From Myrmaecium sp. VS I D KN 1 (taxonomy: Eukaryota > Ascomycota > Dothideomycetes > Valsariales > Valsariaceae), in NCBI GenBank assembly GCA_019775845.1, contig JADQAV010000007.1:620390-684389 (forward strand): a stretch of 64,000 bases of DNA. Direction: 5' to 3'. The notes beneath the pieces are model-generated. The model saw only the letters and a list, made by a program, of their open reading frames with translations. It made no database searches and was not told where the DNA came from. This document shows, in pieces, positions 33,485 through 44,139 of this stretch (positions are counted from its first letter, which is position 1; each line of letters starts with the position of its first letter). Made by a program: the position numbers and the translations under genes.

Positions 33485-34103
33485 AAATAAATCAGGGTGT
33501 CTGCATCGAGAGGCGATCCGACTATCGGCGGGTTTACTGGAGACGGGGGAGGCGGCGGTGGTGGTGGAGGCGGGGCATTTGGGGTATCCGACGGGCGACG
33601 AGCCGGTGGTGTTGCCGGTTGACGGCCCGGATTTTGGCGGGTTTGTGTGTGATGCGACGGTGGTGAAGGGGGAGCTGCGGAAGGTGGGTCAGCTGCGGCC
33701 CGGGGGGCGGGTGCGGTTCGTGAGGGCTGAGGACTGGTTGCGGCGGTTGGAGAACGCGGTGGAGAGGGGGACGCGGGAGAGGGGTGGTTCTGTCACGTTG
33801 TGGACGGCGAGTTCTACTTCTTTTGACCTTGCAGCGCGATGAAAGCTAAACGCACCGCCAGATCCGAACGTCGTCCCCGTCGAATCGCCGACGAACGCGA
33901 AGGCGTGGAAGGAGGTTCTGGTGCGGGAGGGCGAGGTGCTGCAACCTGGCCGGACCGTGGCTATCCTCAAGACGATGAAGATGGAGGTCAACGTCGAGTT
34001 TAACCCGTCGCTGGCTGGTGCCACAGTCGTTAAGGTTTAAATTAAGCCGGGTGATGGCGTGGAGAGCGGGAAAGCGGTTGTGTTGGCCAGGAAGGCTGCT
34101 TGA
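33485..34103 (+). pseudogene. Urea amidolyase C-terminal relic (carboxyltransferase end and biotin domain)
   Basis: One frame reads [37 protein letters not shown], typical of the allophanate/urea carboxylase carboxyltransferase domain. After a TGA at 33840-33842 the same frame continues with a biotinyl domain (VPVESP, GEVLQPGRTVAILKTMKMEV, with the biotin-acceptor Lys in MKM, then IKPGDGVESGKAVVLARKAA). A TAA at 34038-34040 stands between the last two segments. No splice sites explain the stops, and the whole N-terminal 1500 or so residues of a Dur1,2-type enzyme are missing. The piece begins about 130 bases from the transposon edge. Both stops can be explained by single C-to-T or G-to-A changes, in line with RIP spreading from the element, though this is inference. 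Confidence 0.8.
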
Positions 34104-34551
34104 TGAGTTACATAGTGGTTGGACGGATGATGGGCGATGGTTGTGGGTGGTTGGCGAAGAAGCGGCGAGGCTGAGGCTGCAAGGCTGTCAGGCTGCAAGG
34201 CCTCTCTCGGTCGATGGCTTCTGTTTTGGATAAAGCGGGTATATCATCGAGCACGGCAGCAGGGCGCAGATCCGGGTCGTTTTCAGGTTCCTCAGTGAGA
34301 TTTGATAGCCATCAATTTGATTAATCCACTATAACTCTCGTGGTTCGTCTGGGAGGTGGGAGCTGGGAGAGGGATTCACTTCACAGGTAGGAATGGAAAT
34401 AACATCGACCTCAAAAGCACACGGTCACGAGTGTTCGTTTCAAGATACTACGTATTGAACTGTGAGAGTGGCACCCAAATGGAAGGAGAAAAGGAAAAAC
34501 CGTGGAAAATACAAAGAAAAATCAAGGCCCCAACATCCCCCTTTCCTCACC
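34104..34551. other. Intergenic with CAGCCT-type repeat
   Basis: Contains AGGCTGCAAGGCT units at about 34165-34200, the reverse complement of the short tandem repeat at 8518-8583. No gene recognised. Confidence 0.5.
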
Positions 34552-35949
34552 CTACCAACCCTCCAACCCAAGCACCTCTCCAAACCAATCCAACACCACC
34601 CCCTCCAACCGGCCCACCGCCGGCAAATGACAATGCTCCTCCGCCCCATCCTCCCTCCCCAACCGCACCAGCCGCGCCCGCTCCCCGATCGCCCGCGCCA
34701 ACCGCTCCGGCTGATTCCGCCCGTCCGCATCGCGACGGCGGAAGAAATGATCGTCCTCGGCGTCCATGACGAGGACGGGACAGCGGATGGCGCGGGCCAT
34801 CTCTTCCGTGATGCGGAAGGCGCGCACCCGCTGGAAGAAGTCCCACGCCGAGGACGTCTGGAAGGCGAAGAGGGCCTGGCGCGCGGCCCAGCGGGCTTGC
34901 ACCGGGGCCGCGGCGTCCGTAAGCAGGGCGCACACCCGCGCATCGATCACGTCCCGCTTGGTCGGGTCGTCGAGGATCTGGGGCGGGATGGGCAGGCCGG
35001 CCATGGCGTCGGCGATGCCCGGCCTGCCGTGGGCTTCCCCTTCTCCCGCAGCCGACGGTGCGGCAGGTGGCGGCATCCGCAGCTGCGCCAGCGCCGCCTC
35101 GCCGAAATTGATCACCCCGTCGCAGGCCACAACGGCGGCGAGACGGTGCTCGAACGCGGCCGCGCGCGGAGCGAGGTAGCCGCCCAAGCTGAGGCCGAGC
35201 AAGCCGACGCGGGCGGGGTCGACGACGCCGGCGAAGTCCCCCTCGGCGTCGGGCGCCAGGTAAAAGTCCAGCAGCGGGCTGACGACGCACTCCCAGTCCG
35301 GCCGGAAGCCGACGCGCTGCGTGCGCGCCACGGTCGGCTGCCCGGGCCCTTCGTACAGGACGACGTGGAAGCCGCGGTCGAGGGCGGCGAGGCCGAGCCA
35401 GTGCAGCAGCGACTCCATCGCGCCGTCGAAGCCGGTGCCGAGAATGAGGGTCGGGCCCAGGCCTGCGCCCGGGCTGGCTGTCGGCGCGCCGGATCGCAGG
35501 AAGATGCTCTCGACCGCGAAGCCGTGCGGGGTCGGGATGGTGTGCCGCGATGCGCGGTGGGGACGGAGGAGGGTGAGGCCGTCGTCGAAGCAGCGGCGGG
35601 CGCAGGCGGCGAGGGGCGCCAGCCGCGGGTCCTCCGGCTGGTCGGGCGGGCCGTGGAGGAAGAACTGGGCGGCGCGCGCGTACGTCGCCGCGGCGAAGAG
35701 GTGCGTCCGCTTGCTGTGCGGGTGCTGCCGCGGCCCGCCGCCGCCGCCGCCGCCGTCGTCCCGGGCCAGGGCCTCGCTCCGCGCCGCCAGCCGGGCGAAG
35801 GCGGCGTGCCATGAGTCGGTGTCCCCTGGCACGAGCTGCGCGCTCGCCGACAGGATCGGTCCCACGTCCGCGCCCAGGTGGTTGACGTGGCCGAGCAGGA
35901 CGAGGAGCTGGTAGGCGAAGGTCGGATCGGCCGAGAGGGGAGGAAGCAT
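34552..35949 (-). CDS. Alpha/beta-hydrolase of the Ayg1/DUF1100 type
   Basis: Intronless, 465 residues. The N-terminal 140 residues form the helical cap region seen in the DUF1100 / 2,6-dihydropseudooxynicotine hydrolase / Ayg1 group. TGFDGAMESLL (about 172-182) and YEGPGQP (199-205) are typical. GLSLGG gives the nucleophile Ser254, MDAEDDHFF (395-403) the acid, and EEHCHLP (437-443) the His. Fungal members such as Ayg1 shorten polyketide pigments by releasing acetoacetate; others act on different C-C or ester bonds. There is no signal peptide. With no polyketide synthase in the window the substrate stays open. A TATA-like box lies about 117 bases upstream. Confidence 0.85.
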   Translation of the reverse strand: MLPPLSADPTFAYQLLVLLGHVNHLGADVGPILSASAQLVPGDTDSWHAAFARLAARSEALARDDGGGGGGGPRQHPHSKRTHLFAAATYARAAQFFLHGPPDQPEDPRLAPLAACARRCFDDGLTLLRPHRASRHTIPTPHGFAVESIFLRSGAPTASPGAGLGPTLILGTGFDGAMESLLHWLGLAALDRGFHVVLYEGPGQPTVARTQRVGFRPDWECVVSPLLDFYLAPDAEGDFAGVVDPARVGLLGLSLGGYLAPRAAAFEHRLAAVVACDGVINFGEAALAQLRMPPPAAPSAAGEGEAHGRPGIADAMAGLPIPPQILDDPTKRDVIDARVCALLTDAAAPVQARWAARQALFAFQTSSAWDFFQRVRAFRITEEMARAIRCPVLVMDAEDDHFFRRRDADGRNQPERLARAIGERARLVRLGREDGAEEHCHLPAVGRLEGVVLDWFGEVLGLEGW

Positions 35950-36580
35950 GGTGGTGGTACGTACTGGTTTCTGGTGGAAGGGCTACACCCGTAGTCAATC
36001 GATCCCACAACGGACCGTGGGCGCGTTCCGACCGTACTCACGATGGGAGAAGACCTCCAGCATTTTATATATACATATACACGACAGCCGGGTGCATCGG
36101 CATCGTCTCACCCCACCGGATCCTTTTGCGCTGCTTGCCCTGCTCGGTCACGCGGGGACGGAGGGGGACGGGGTAGCCGGGGCACGCCGCGGGCAGCGCA
36201 GGCCATGCTCTAGCGTAGGATCGAACCAAGTCACTTCCGAGGCCATCCGAGGAGAGTCGTCACTCATCGGTCTTGCTCAAGCGCTGCATGAAGTCGTAGT
36301 CACAAGGTTCCGCTACGTTCAAGGTCTCAAGGTGTGACGAAGGGATTGAGGATTCCAAGTGCGGAAGCAAAGGTGAGAGAAGGTGCTATATGAACATCAC
36401 AATCGATATCAAACCTCTATCTTCTCAACCAGATATATATCTACAGGCCTGTCTTCTGTTCGTCGTCGTCGTCATCGTCATCGTCATCGTCGTCACCCCT
36501 TGTCGAAATCGTCGTCGCGTCGTAGCTATATACAACATATATACAACCCACTCCACCAGTATCTCCAGTGTGACAGCGCC
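35950..36580. other. Intergenic
   Basis: Promoter of the Ayg1-type gene and 3' flank of the glyoxalase gene. A TCG/TCA trinucleotide microsatellite lies at 36461-36495. Nothing else recognised. Confidence 0.5.
36061..36080 (-). promoter_or_regulatory. TATA-like box of the Ayg1-type hydrolase
   Basis: On the minus strand the sequence contains TATATAAAAT, about 115 bases before the ATG at 35949, a usual distance for a fungal core promoter. Confidence 0.5.
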
Positions 36581-37882
36581 TCACCAGTTGCTGCGCTGCT
36601 TGAGCTTTTCGTTCTGGATGATTTCGATCCAGTAACCGTCAGGATCTGCGGAATATCGTCAGCGGCCGCATCTCGAAAGCCATTGTCCAGAACTCGTGCA
36701 GAAGTGATGAAGGACACATACCCAAAACGAATGCGACATTCTTCATCCGTCCGTCCGTCAATCGCTTCTTCCAGTTCACCTTCAGGTCCTCAAATCGCTG
36801 GCACGCCGCGTCCAAGTCATCCACCGACACGCAGATGTGCCCGAAACCCTGCGGCTGATCGTTGCCGTTGTGGTACTTGAAGTTGGGGTCCTTCTCCGTG
36901 CCGTAGTTCCACGTAAGCTCGAGCAGGCCTTCCCGGTCCGCGACTGGGTTCACGCCGTTGGCGGACTGCTCCGGCGCCGGATCCCCGTAGCCGAGGAAGT
37001 ACAGGTTAAATCCGCTGGCCGCGCTCTCATGAGTGCGGAGGAGCTTCATGCCCATGACCTCCTGGTAGAACTTGAGCGATGTCTCCGCATCCTTGACACG
37101 GATCATGGTATGGTTCTGCGCAAGTGGGTCGTCGTTAGTTCTCTGGTCCGTTCGCACTGTATAGCCCGTTCTCACTCACCATGCGATACGTGTTCGTGTC
37201 CGTCGTCTTCACGCTCTCCGTCTCCTCCAGCGGCTTCTGGCCGATGATCTCCACCCAATAGCCATCCGGATCGAGCGCGAACGCGATGTGCTTCATCCGT
37301 CCATCCGTCAGCTTCTTCTGGAACTTGTACCCCGCCTGCTCCAACCTCTCACACGCCGCCTGGATGTTGTCCACCGAAACACACAGGTGCCCAAAGCCCC
37401 TCGCCGGCTCCTGATTGCCGTTCGCGACCTTGTAGTCCGGGTCGTTCTCGGTGCCGTAGTTGTGCGTGAGCTCAATCAGGCCCTGGCGGTCGGTCCAGTG
37501 GTTGCCCTGAGACGGCGCGCCAGACCCGTCGTAGCCCAGGAAGTAGAGGTCGAACTTGGATTCCGGGAAGGAGAGCTTGTTGACCTGCTTGAGCCCGAGG
37601 AACTCGTAGAACTTGACCGATTCCTTGGGATCCTTCACGCGGATCCTGGTCGCGGGGGCGCGTCAGTATCGTTTGCAGCAGGCAATCGTGCTTGGGGACA
37701 GCGTTGGGTGGATTGCAGGAGACATCGCCTTACATGGAATGGTTAAACTTGTACTTGGCGGGGTCAGTCATGGTTGCGAATGCTCTGGCGAACACGGATG
37801 CGGTCTTGCAGTTGGTGAACCCGAGCACAGTTGTTGATGGGAGCTTGAGTGAGCGGTGGAGGAAGAGTCGAGCGAATTGCAT
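36581..37882 (-). CDS. GLO1: Glyoxalase I (lactoylglutathione lyase), two-domain, likely dual-targeted
   Basis: Exons 37882-37734, 37645-37180, 37115-36722 and 36645-36581 encode 357 residues. The enzyme isomerises the methylglyoxal-glutathione hemithioacetal to S-lactoylglutathione. Two fused VOC/glyoxalase modules are visible: the first with FNHSMIRVKDP, LIELTHNYG, GFGHLCVSV and GYWVEIIG, the second with NHTMIRVKDA, LLELTWNYG, GFGHICVSV and GYWIEII. Each supplies the His/Glu metal ligands, as in yeast Glo1. Residues 1-37 (MQFARLFLHRSLKLPSTTVL...) are basic and lack acidic residues, a probable mitochondrial presequence. Met38 (MTDPAKYKF) matches the usual cytosolic start and would give 320 residues. 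All introns have good GT-AG sites. Confidence 0.95.
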
Positions 37883-38598
37883 GGAGCGTGAAGAATTTGT
37901 AGGGGGTGGAATGGCCGAGTGAAAGTGATGGAAGCGTCGACGATAAGGAGGGATCGGCTTTCCCACCACGGCGTCATGTCATTGCTCCGCTTCAGACCTC
38001 GGAGCTCGTGCCGAACGGCGAAAGGCCGGCAAGCGGCCGAGGCTGTTTCATTAGCGACGGTGCTAGTGAAGCGGAGCGATAAATTACACAAAGACCGATA
38101 CCCGTCCATTTTGCGGAGAACTTTGGAGGGACAGAAGGCGGGGAAAGGGACATGGATGAACTGTGATGACCGATCGGACAGATCTGTGGGATGGTAGAAG
38201 TAAAATAGGGGATAAATATCCGTCTCAGCATGTAATCTACTGCCTAATTTGCTGTCCTACGGAGATACGCCCAACCGCTGATTCGCCAATCCACCTGACG
38301 TCACGATACTCACGGTCATCCGCAATCAACACCACGAGCACCTCTTCCTCTCTTACCTTCAGCACTTTCACGCCTCTATCTCATAACCCGAGTAAGTTGC
38401 CAGCTCCAATCATCCCAGCCGTACACTGTACAGCTGTCGCACCATCCCGGTCACTCTCTGACAGCTCCAGCTCCAGTTCCAGTTCCATCTGCAAACTCCA
38501 CCCGAACGATTCAAACATACATCCACCCTTTCATCCTCCAGCACACCGACTCCAAAACTCCCAACCGTGAACGCCTGCATACAAGAACACCACCCACA
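37883..38598. promoter_or_regulatory. Divergent promoter region
   Basis: Shared by the glyoxalase gene (minus) and the small mitochondrial-type protein gene (plus). The plus-strand half is pyrimidine-rich from about 38330 to 38590. No gene recognised. Confidence 0.4.
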
Positions 38599-39275
38599 AT
38601 GCTCTCCCGCCTCCCCCTCCGCCGCTTGGCCCAGACGCCTCGCATCCTCCCGAGCATCACCACGACCACGACCACGACCACCACCCGCCGACCCTTCCAC
38701 CACCCCTCCCCCGCCGCGTTTCCCCGCAAGGACACCCAAGACAAGGACTCCCTCTCGCCCCGCCGCACCGAGGGCTCTCTGACCGGAGGCGACGACGCCG
38801 CCGCCGCCATGGAGCACACCGCCTTCGACCCGGAACAGACGTCCCCGGAGGAGGAGCAGCGGAGCGCGGAGCGCGAGAGCGGCCAGGTAAATCCGTCCAC
38901 CAGCGGCAGCGTGAGTTGTCTTTTCTCGCGTTCGATCACGCCCCACACATCTTTTTCTTCAGCACCTTTTCCATCTACTTGACCGATCGACACTTCACCC
39001 CTCTTCCCTCTTCTTATCCTTCCATCCGGAAATTCCTTCTTGAAGCCCAGATAAACGAACAAATCCATACGCAATGACTAACCCCGCCCGATTTCTCAAA
39101 CAACAAACAGGACCCCAGCCCGCTCGACGTCAGCGCCGGCAACCGGGAGGTCAGCAAGCCGCGGCCGGAGCAGGAGGGCGGCCCGCAAGGGAGCCCGAGC
39201 GGCGGCGAGAGCGGCGATCGGAAGGGCAGTGCGGCCGGGAGCCCGAAGAAGCATGGCGGTGACAAGACCGGCTAG
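38599..39275 (+). CDS. Small mitochondrial-type hypothetical protein
   Basis: Two exons, 38599-38886 and 39111-39275, encode 150 residues; the 224-base intron is long for this window (GTAAAT donor, GACTAACC branch, CAG acceptor). The N-terminus MLSRLPLRRLAQTPRIL is Arg-rich and amphipathic, followed by RRPFHHP, which fits a mitochondrial presequence. The body contains HTAFDPEQTSPEEEQRSAERESG, then DPSPLDVSAGNREVSKPR and a charged Gly-rich tail. Small fungal proteins with the same arrangement (a TSPExE segment, then PLxVSPANxxVS) exist but have no known role as far as I can tell. Confidence 0.75.
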
Positions 39276-39640
39276 GTCCGCTGTTGGTCCATCGATTCGG
39301 GGTGATCTAGCATCCCGGCCGTCCTTTCGCTCGATAGAGTGAGCTACGTGATGATCATTGTGGCGTAAAAGGCGTCTTTTCTCTCTTCTTCCCTTCATTC
39401 TGACAGGCATGGCAATGGAATAATCGGATGCGTGGCTTGGTCTCATATTCTCTTCGCCCATCGCTTCCAGAAATTACATATGCGGCCACACATCGATAAC
39501 GTAATAGGTTTTTATTCAAGGGTATATGTACGGTTGAGGAAGAACAGTAAAGAACACCAAACGCCCCGTTTTCACCGCTCATCAAGAATCACCAACGATA
39601 ACTTACGAAACCTCCCGCCATCCTATCCTCTCCATCCCCC
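39276..39640. other. Convergent intergenic region
   Basis: 3' flanks of two convergent genes. Nothing recognised. Confidence 0.5.
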
Positions 39641-40717
39641 CTAAATATCCCACTGCACCTCCACCTCCGCCACCCGCACATGATTCGCCCAGCCCATATA
39701 CCTCGCCTGCGCCCACAGCACGACCCGATCCCCAGGCCGGAGCGCCTCGACGAACCCCTTCCCGGGCCCCCTCCCCTCCACCTCCCACTTTTGCCCCTCG
39801 TCCTCGTTCTCGTCCTCCTCCGCCCGTCGCACCCGACACCACCGCACCACGTGCCGCTTCCACCGCCCGCTGGCCGTGACGTTGCGCTGGACGTGCCAGG
39901 TGACGCCGCCGGAGCCGTCGGCGTGTGAGTCGCGCACGAGGCAGTAGCCCCGCGGGAGCAGCGTGGCGTCGAGCTGGGCGGGCTCGAGGAGCGGGTCGGC
40001 GAGGGCGTGGTCGGGGAGGGGCGGGGGCAGGGCGGAGGCGTCGGCGTCGGCGATGGCGGGGAGGAGGAGGGGCCGCACGATGCTGGCGGCGAAGGTGGTG
40101 TAGCTGCCGCGGTAGGTGCCTGCGGTTAGGTTGGTTAGTGTGGTTTGCTGTCTGAGGTTTTAGGAAGATAGAGAGAAAGGGAGAGAGATTCATGTGAGAG
40201 TGAAGGGGGATTGGACATAGGGATCCATCATCATACCTCGACACCCGGCTTCCCCGCCCCAGCCCTGGTCGTGAGACTCGAGCGTCCACGTCACGCTGCG
40301 CGCCCGCCACGTCTCGTCCGGCCCGGCCGGGGGCAAGGGCGCGCTGAGCAGGCAGAGCCGGGCGGCTCGGTGGTCGTTCTGGACGCAGGCGTTGGACGGC
40401 AGGACGAAGGGGGCGGCCAGGGAGGCCCGCAGGGTTGGGTAATACGAGGCCTGCTCGGTGATGAGGTGGATGAGCTCGGCGGGTAGGCCGAGGGAGGAGA
40501 GGTAGGCGCGCACGAGGCGGAGGTCGCCGGCCGTGACGGTGTGCGGTGTGGTCGAGGTCGAGGTCGAGGTGGTAGAGGTGGTGGTGGTGGGTGAGGGGCC
40601 TGAGGCTCTGGTTGACGACGCGGATTGCGGGGAACCGGTTGGTTGCTGTGACATTGTGAGAGATTGGAGGAGGACGGTGAGGTTTTGGAGGAGGGCGGTA
40701 GGGTTGAAGAAGGACAT
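39641..40717 (-). CDS. Hypothetical fungal protein
   Basis: Exons 40717-40237 and 40119-39641 give 319 residues; the intron (GTATGA donor, CCTAAC branch, CAG acceptor) is 117 bases. A Ser/Thr-rich N-terminal segment (about 20-60) is followed by LRLVRAYLSSLGLPAELIHLITEQASYYPTL, which resembles an F-box-like or helical segment, and then a probable beta-rich region with GTYRGSYTTF, NVTASGRWKRHVVRW and LRPGDRVVLWAQARYMGWANHVRVAEVEV. I recognise the C-terminal layout from uncharacterised fungal proteins but no function. An ATG 54 bases further upstream (40771) in the same frame is an alternative start. Confidence 0.75.
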
Positions 40718-41539
40718 GGTGATAGCAAGCTCTGGCACACGGTGTTTGCACAGCAAGGCAACGATGTACATCTGTACGGCCGGAGAGCTTCGTGTCCGAG
40801 CTTCTATCGCGATAATACCGTGTCGGAGCCTTGGAGCCTTACCCCAGATCCAGGCCGGGGAAATCGCGTCTCCTCAATATAACCACTGCAAGCTCGAGGT
40901 CATCACGATCCATGCTCCACCTACCGATAATAAAATGTGCCATGCTAATAGATACTATCTTTAGACACCACCTGACACCGTGTAAAACAGAAAGATGCAG
41001 AAGAAATCAAAACGAAAACCCGAGAAAAAAAGCAAAGGCGATGCCAGGGAAAAAAAAAAAAAAAGCCGTTCAGTCAAGCCTAACAGCGCCCTCCCCACGA
41101 GCTCCAAAAAAAGAACGGAAACAGGCATAAATGTAGGCTTCTGAGCTTAACGACAACCAAGCTTGGACCCTGACCGTTTTACCCTGGCCGAAGAAGCCGT
41201 ATATAATATAACCAAGTACTACGGCTTCATGCTGAATCACTTCAAGAGAGTGAGTTTGCTTATTTTCCCTTGAATTCTCACTGTTCATCGCGAGGACATC
41301 AACTGGGAATGTGGACATATGCATACAACCACTCCACGAACCCTTCAGGAGGCATCCCCAATCCTTCCTTAAATGGCCAACTGCTTCACCAATCTCCCCC
41401 CCGCTTTCGCTTCCGTGAATATCTAACAATCGTACATGTTAATTCCATGCACGACGCACCCCTAGGACATGATAAACTTTTCCGTAACAGAAAAAGAGAG
41501 AAGAAGATGTTAAGGAAAGGAAAGGATTCCTTCCATTTT
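40718..41539. other. Intergenic
   Basis: Upstream of the hypothetical gene and 3' flank of SEC61. A poly-A run lies at about 41050-41064. Nothing else recognised. Confidence 0.5.
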
Positions 41540-43265
41540 CTACCCCATGACCATACCCTTGAGGCCAGCCATGTCACCCTCCTTGGCAGCGATTTCGAAG
41601 TAGCTGTAGATGATACTGCAGATAATATCAGTAAGATCGTCACCAAACAGTTGGTGGGGTACTGTAGACTTACGTGACAGCCAAGAGAATACCAGTACCA
41701 GAACCAAGAGCACCGAGAAGGTCGCTAGTGACAGAGAGAGCGCCGATACAGGCACCGCCGAAGGCAGCAGCAGTAGGAATGACACGCTTAAGCTCCTTGT
41801 ACATGCTCTGCTCACGGTGACCGGCCATGACCAGACCCTGCTCCTTGAGCTGCTTGGCAACATCGCGAGGAGAGGAGCCAGAGACCTCAATCCAAGTCTT
41901 GGAGAAGACGGCGCAAGCGACCAGCATGTAGGTGATGTAGACAGCGGTGTGGAACGGCTGGAGAAGAGCATCGGTGAAGCTCAGAGGAGGAGACATGTAG
42001 TACGCAAGACCAGAGACGGCGTAGAGCTGGGCAGAACCCTCGCGAGGCTCCCAAACACCAAGAAGACGAACGAGAAGGTTGTCGGAGAAGCGCTGGAAGA
42101 GCATTTGGCTAACCAAGAAGATGTTGGAGGACAGCGCGGACTGGAGCATGATGGGCATGTTAGAGGTGTAGAAGAGCCTGACAGGGTAGGAACCACGCAT
42201 TCCACGCTGGCGGGAAGACTTGACCGGGATCTCGACGCGGAAACCTTGGAGGTAAATCACGGCACCAAAGACAAGAACAGTGCTCATGAGCTGAGTGATG
42301 TTGGGAAGGTTCTGGCGGTAGAAGGCCTCGCGAAGGGCGAGCTGCTTGTTGGGCCAGGTCAAGAGGAGATGGACAAGAGCGATGATGGCACCCTCAAACT
42401 CGGGACCACGGCCAGTGTTGATCGTGGTAGGGCTGAACGCACGCCAAACGATGGACTCGCAAATGTTTGTCGCAACTGTTCCAAGTTTAGCTAGTGATTC
42501 TCCACCGTTGCAAGCGCATAAACATACTGAAGAGAGAAATTCCGGAGCCAAGACCATAGCCCTTCTGGAGGAGCTCATCGAGGAGAATGACAATGAGGCC
42601 AGCAACAACGAGCTGGACGACGAGGAGAACACAGATACCGGCACCGAGATCAGAGGGTTGACCGTAAAGACCTAGAAATACTGTGAGCGCGCGGTTTGCT
42701 AAGATGGTTTCCCAGCCATACCAGTCAGAACGTAAACACAGGCCTGGCCGAAAGAGAGGACGATGGCAAGAAGCTTCTGAGCGGTCTGGTAGAGTTCGCG
42801 GTCGGTCTTGAGATCAAGGTTGACGTCAATGAGATGGGTACCAGCCAGGAGCTGGAAGACCATGCCGGAGGAGATGATGGGCGTGATACCCAACTCCATC
42901 AACGTCCCTCGGTTGGAGGCAAGCATCATGCGCAGCCAGTAGAGGGGATCCGAAGCGTCAGAGGAGACGATTCCGTACAGAGGCATCTGGCTCATGACCA
43001 AGAAGATAAGAAGAGTGACACCGGTCCACATCAACCGTTGGTTGAACTGGATCTTTTGCTCCGGCGCGGCCACCTGTCCGATTGTAAGTCCTGTGTATGC
43101 CGGGGATGTAGCTCGACGGAGCATTTACCTCGGGGAGGAGGGGCACGAAAGGCTTGATGAGATCGAGGAATCGGACTGCAGAGGTCGGTCAGCGCGCGAT
43201 GGCCGAGATGATGAAGACACGCTCGCGACGTGAAGGGGACGCCAGGAAAACTTACGGCCGCTCAT
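41540..43265 (-). CDS. SEC61: Sec61 alpha, protein translocon pore subunit
   Basis: Six exons: 43265-43256, 43175-43129, 43073-42722, 42671-42528, 42475-41674 and 41615-41540, giving 476 residues, the usual length. It forms the ER-membrane channel for co- and post-translational translocation together with Sss1 and Sbh1. Seen: [20 protein letters not shown] at the start, [27 protein letters not shown] (plug region), [38 protein letters not shown] (cytosolic ribosome-binding loop), [19 protein letters not shown] and [16 protein letters not shown]. Ten membrane spans are expected. The first coding exon has only 10 bases. SEC61 is divergent from MET10 with 874 bases between the start codons. Confidence 0.97.
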
Positions 43266-44139
43266 GATGGGCAGATGTCAAGCAGCTGTTGGCACGAGCG
43301 CAGCAGCCAGCAGGAGAAGAAGAAGTGAAGGGGGAAAGTGAGGGAGAAGGAAAGTTGAAGGAGCGAAGAAGAGGTGATGAGGGCCGCAATTGGAGGTGTC
43401 CGCTCAGCACTGGCGTTGGGGAAGAGGAGAGTTGAGGCCACACATCCACAATTACCTACGGCCAGCTGAGGGCCCCCCTGTCCTTTCCAGCCACTCATCG
43501 GGCGGAGGGTCGGAGGGTGGGAAATCGATTATCCGAGCCGACCTCGCCCCGATCGGACGGAAGGGACGGGCCTGGCCGGTCAACGAATTCCGTCATCTAC
43601 GCCTTAGGCATGAAGAGCTAGTCGCTCAGGCAGCACGCCTCAGGCATCGGTGAAGCTCGTGCTGCCTCATGCGTCAGGCACTAAAGAATGGGATGATTAG
43701 GTCAGGCCTGATTCATCAGCGGACCCTTTCTTGGCGCGATGGCGTGCTCGCGAGATTTTAGCAACCGGCCCTCGACCGCCGCCCACGGCCGCCAAATGCG
43801 CCAGATGCTTCAAGCAAATGCCGAATCCCCTCCACGATGGTTCGTCCGCCGTCGCCCGGAGGGGGGCAATGGTCCCTGTTCCCATATACACTATATACGG
43901 TAGCTTACAATGCAAATGCCTTTTATCCGACCTCGCCCTCCCTCCTCTCTCTCTCTCTTCTCTTCACCCCACTCACTCACTCTCTCCTCCCGTATCTCTG
44001 ACAAAGGGTCGTGTGGGTTGGTTTGTGAAAAAGTTCTTGCTTCTTGCCTTCGTCGTTATACCCCGGTCTCTTTGTTTTTTCTATAGACTATTCACTATCC
44101 TGCGGCCCGTTGCGACCTGACTTTCTCCCCCTCGCCGCC
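43266..44139. promoter_or_regulatory. Divergent SEC61-MET10 promoter region
   Basis: Holds a TATA-like stretch (about 43884-43898, ATATACACTATATAC) about 245 bases upstream of the MET10 ATG, then a dense CT tract (about 43936-43990) typical of strongly transcribed fungal genes. Between 43590 and 43710 the word CTCAGGCA or TCAGGC recurs at least five times, in part as an inverted arrangement. No gene recognised. Confidence 0.5.

Noticed and set aside
34547-36010. Long Arg/Pro/Ala frames overlapping the Ayg1-type hydrolase
   Set aside because: Out-of-frame shadows in very GC-rich coding DNA.
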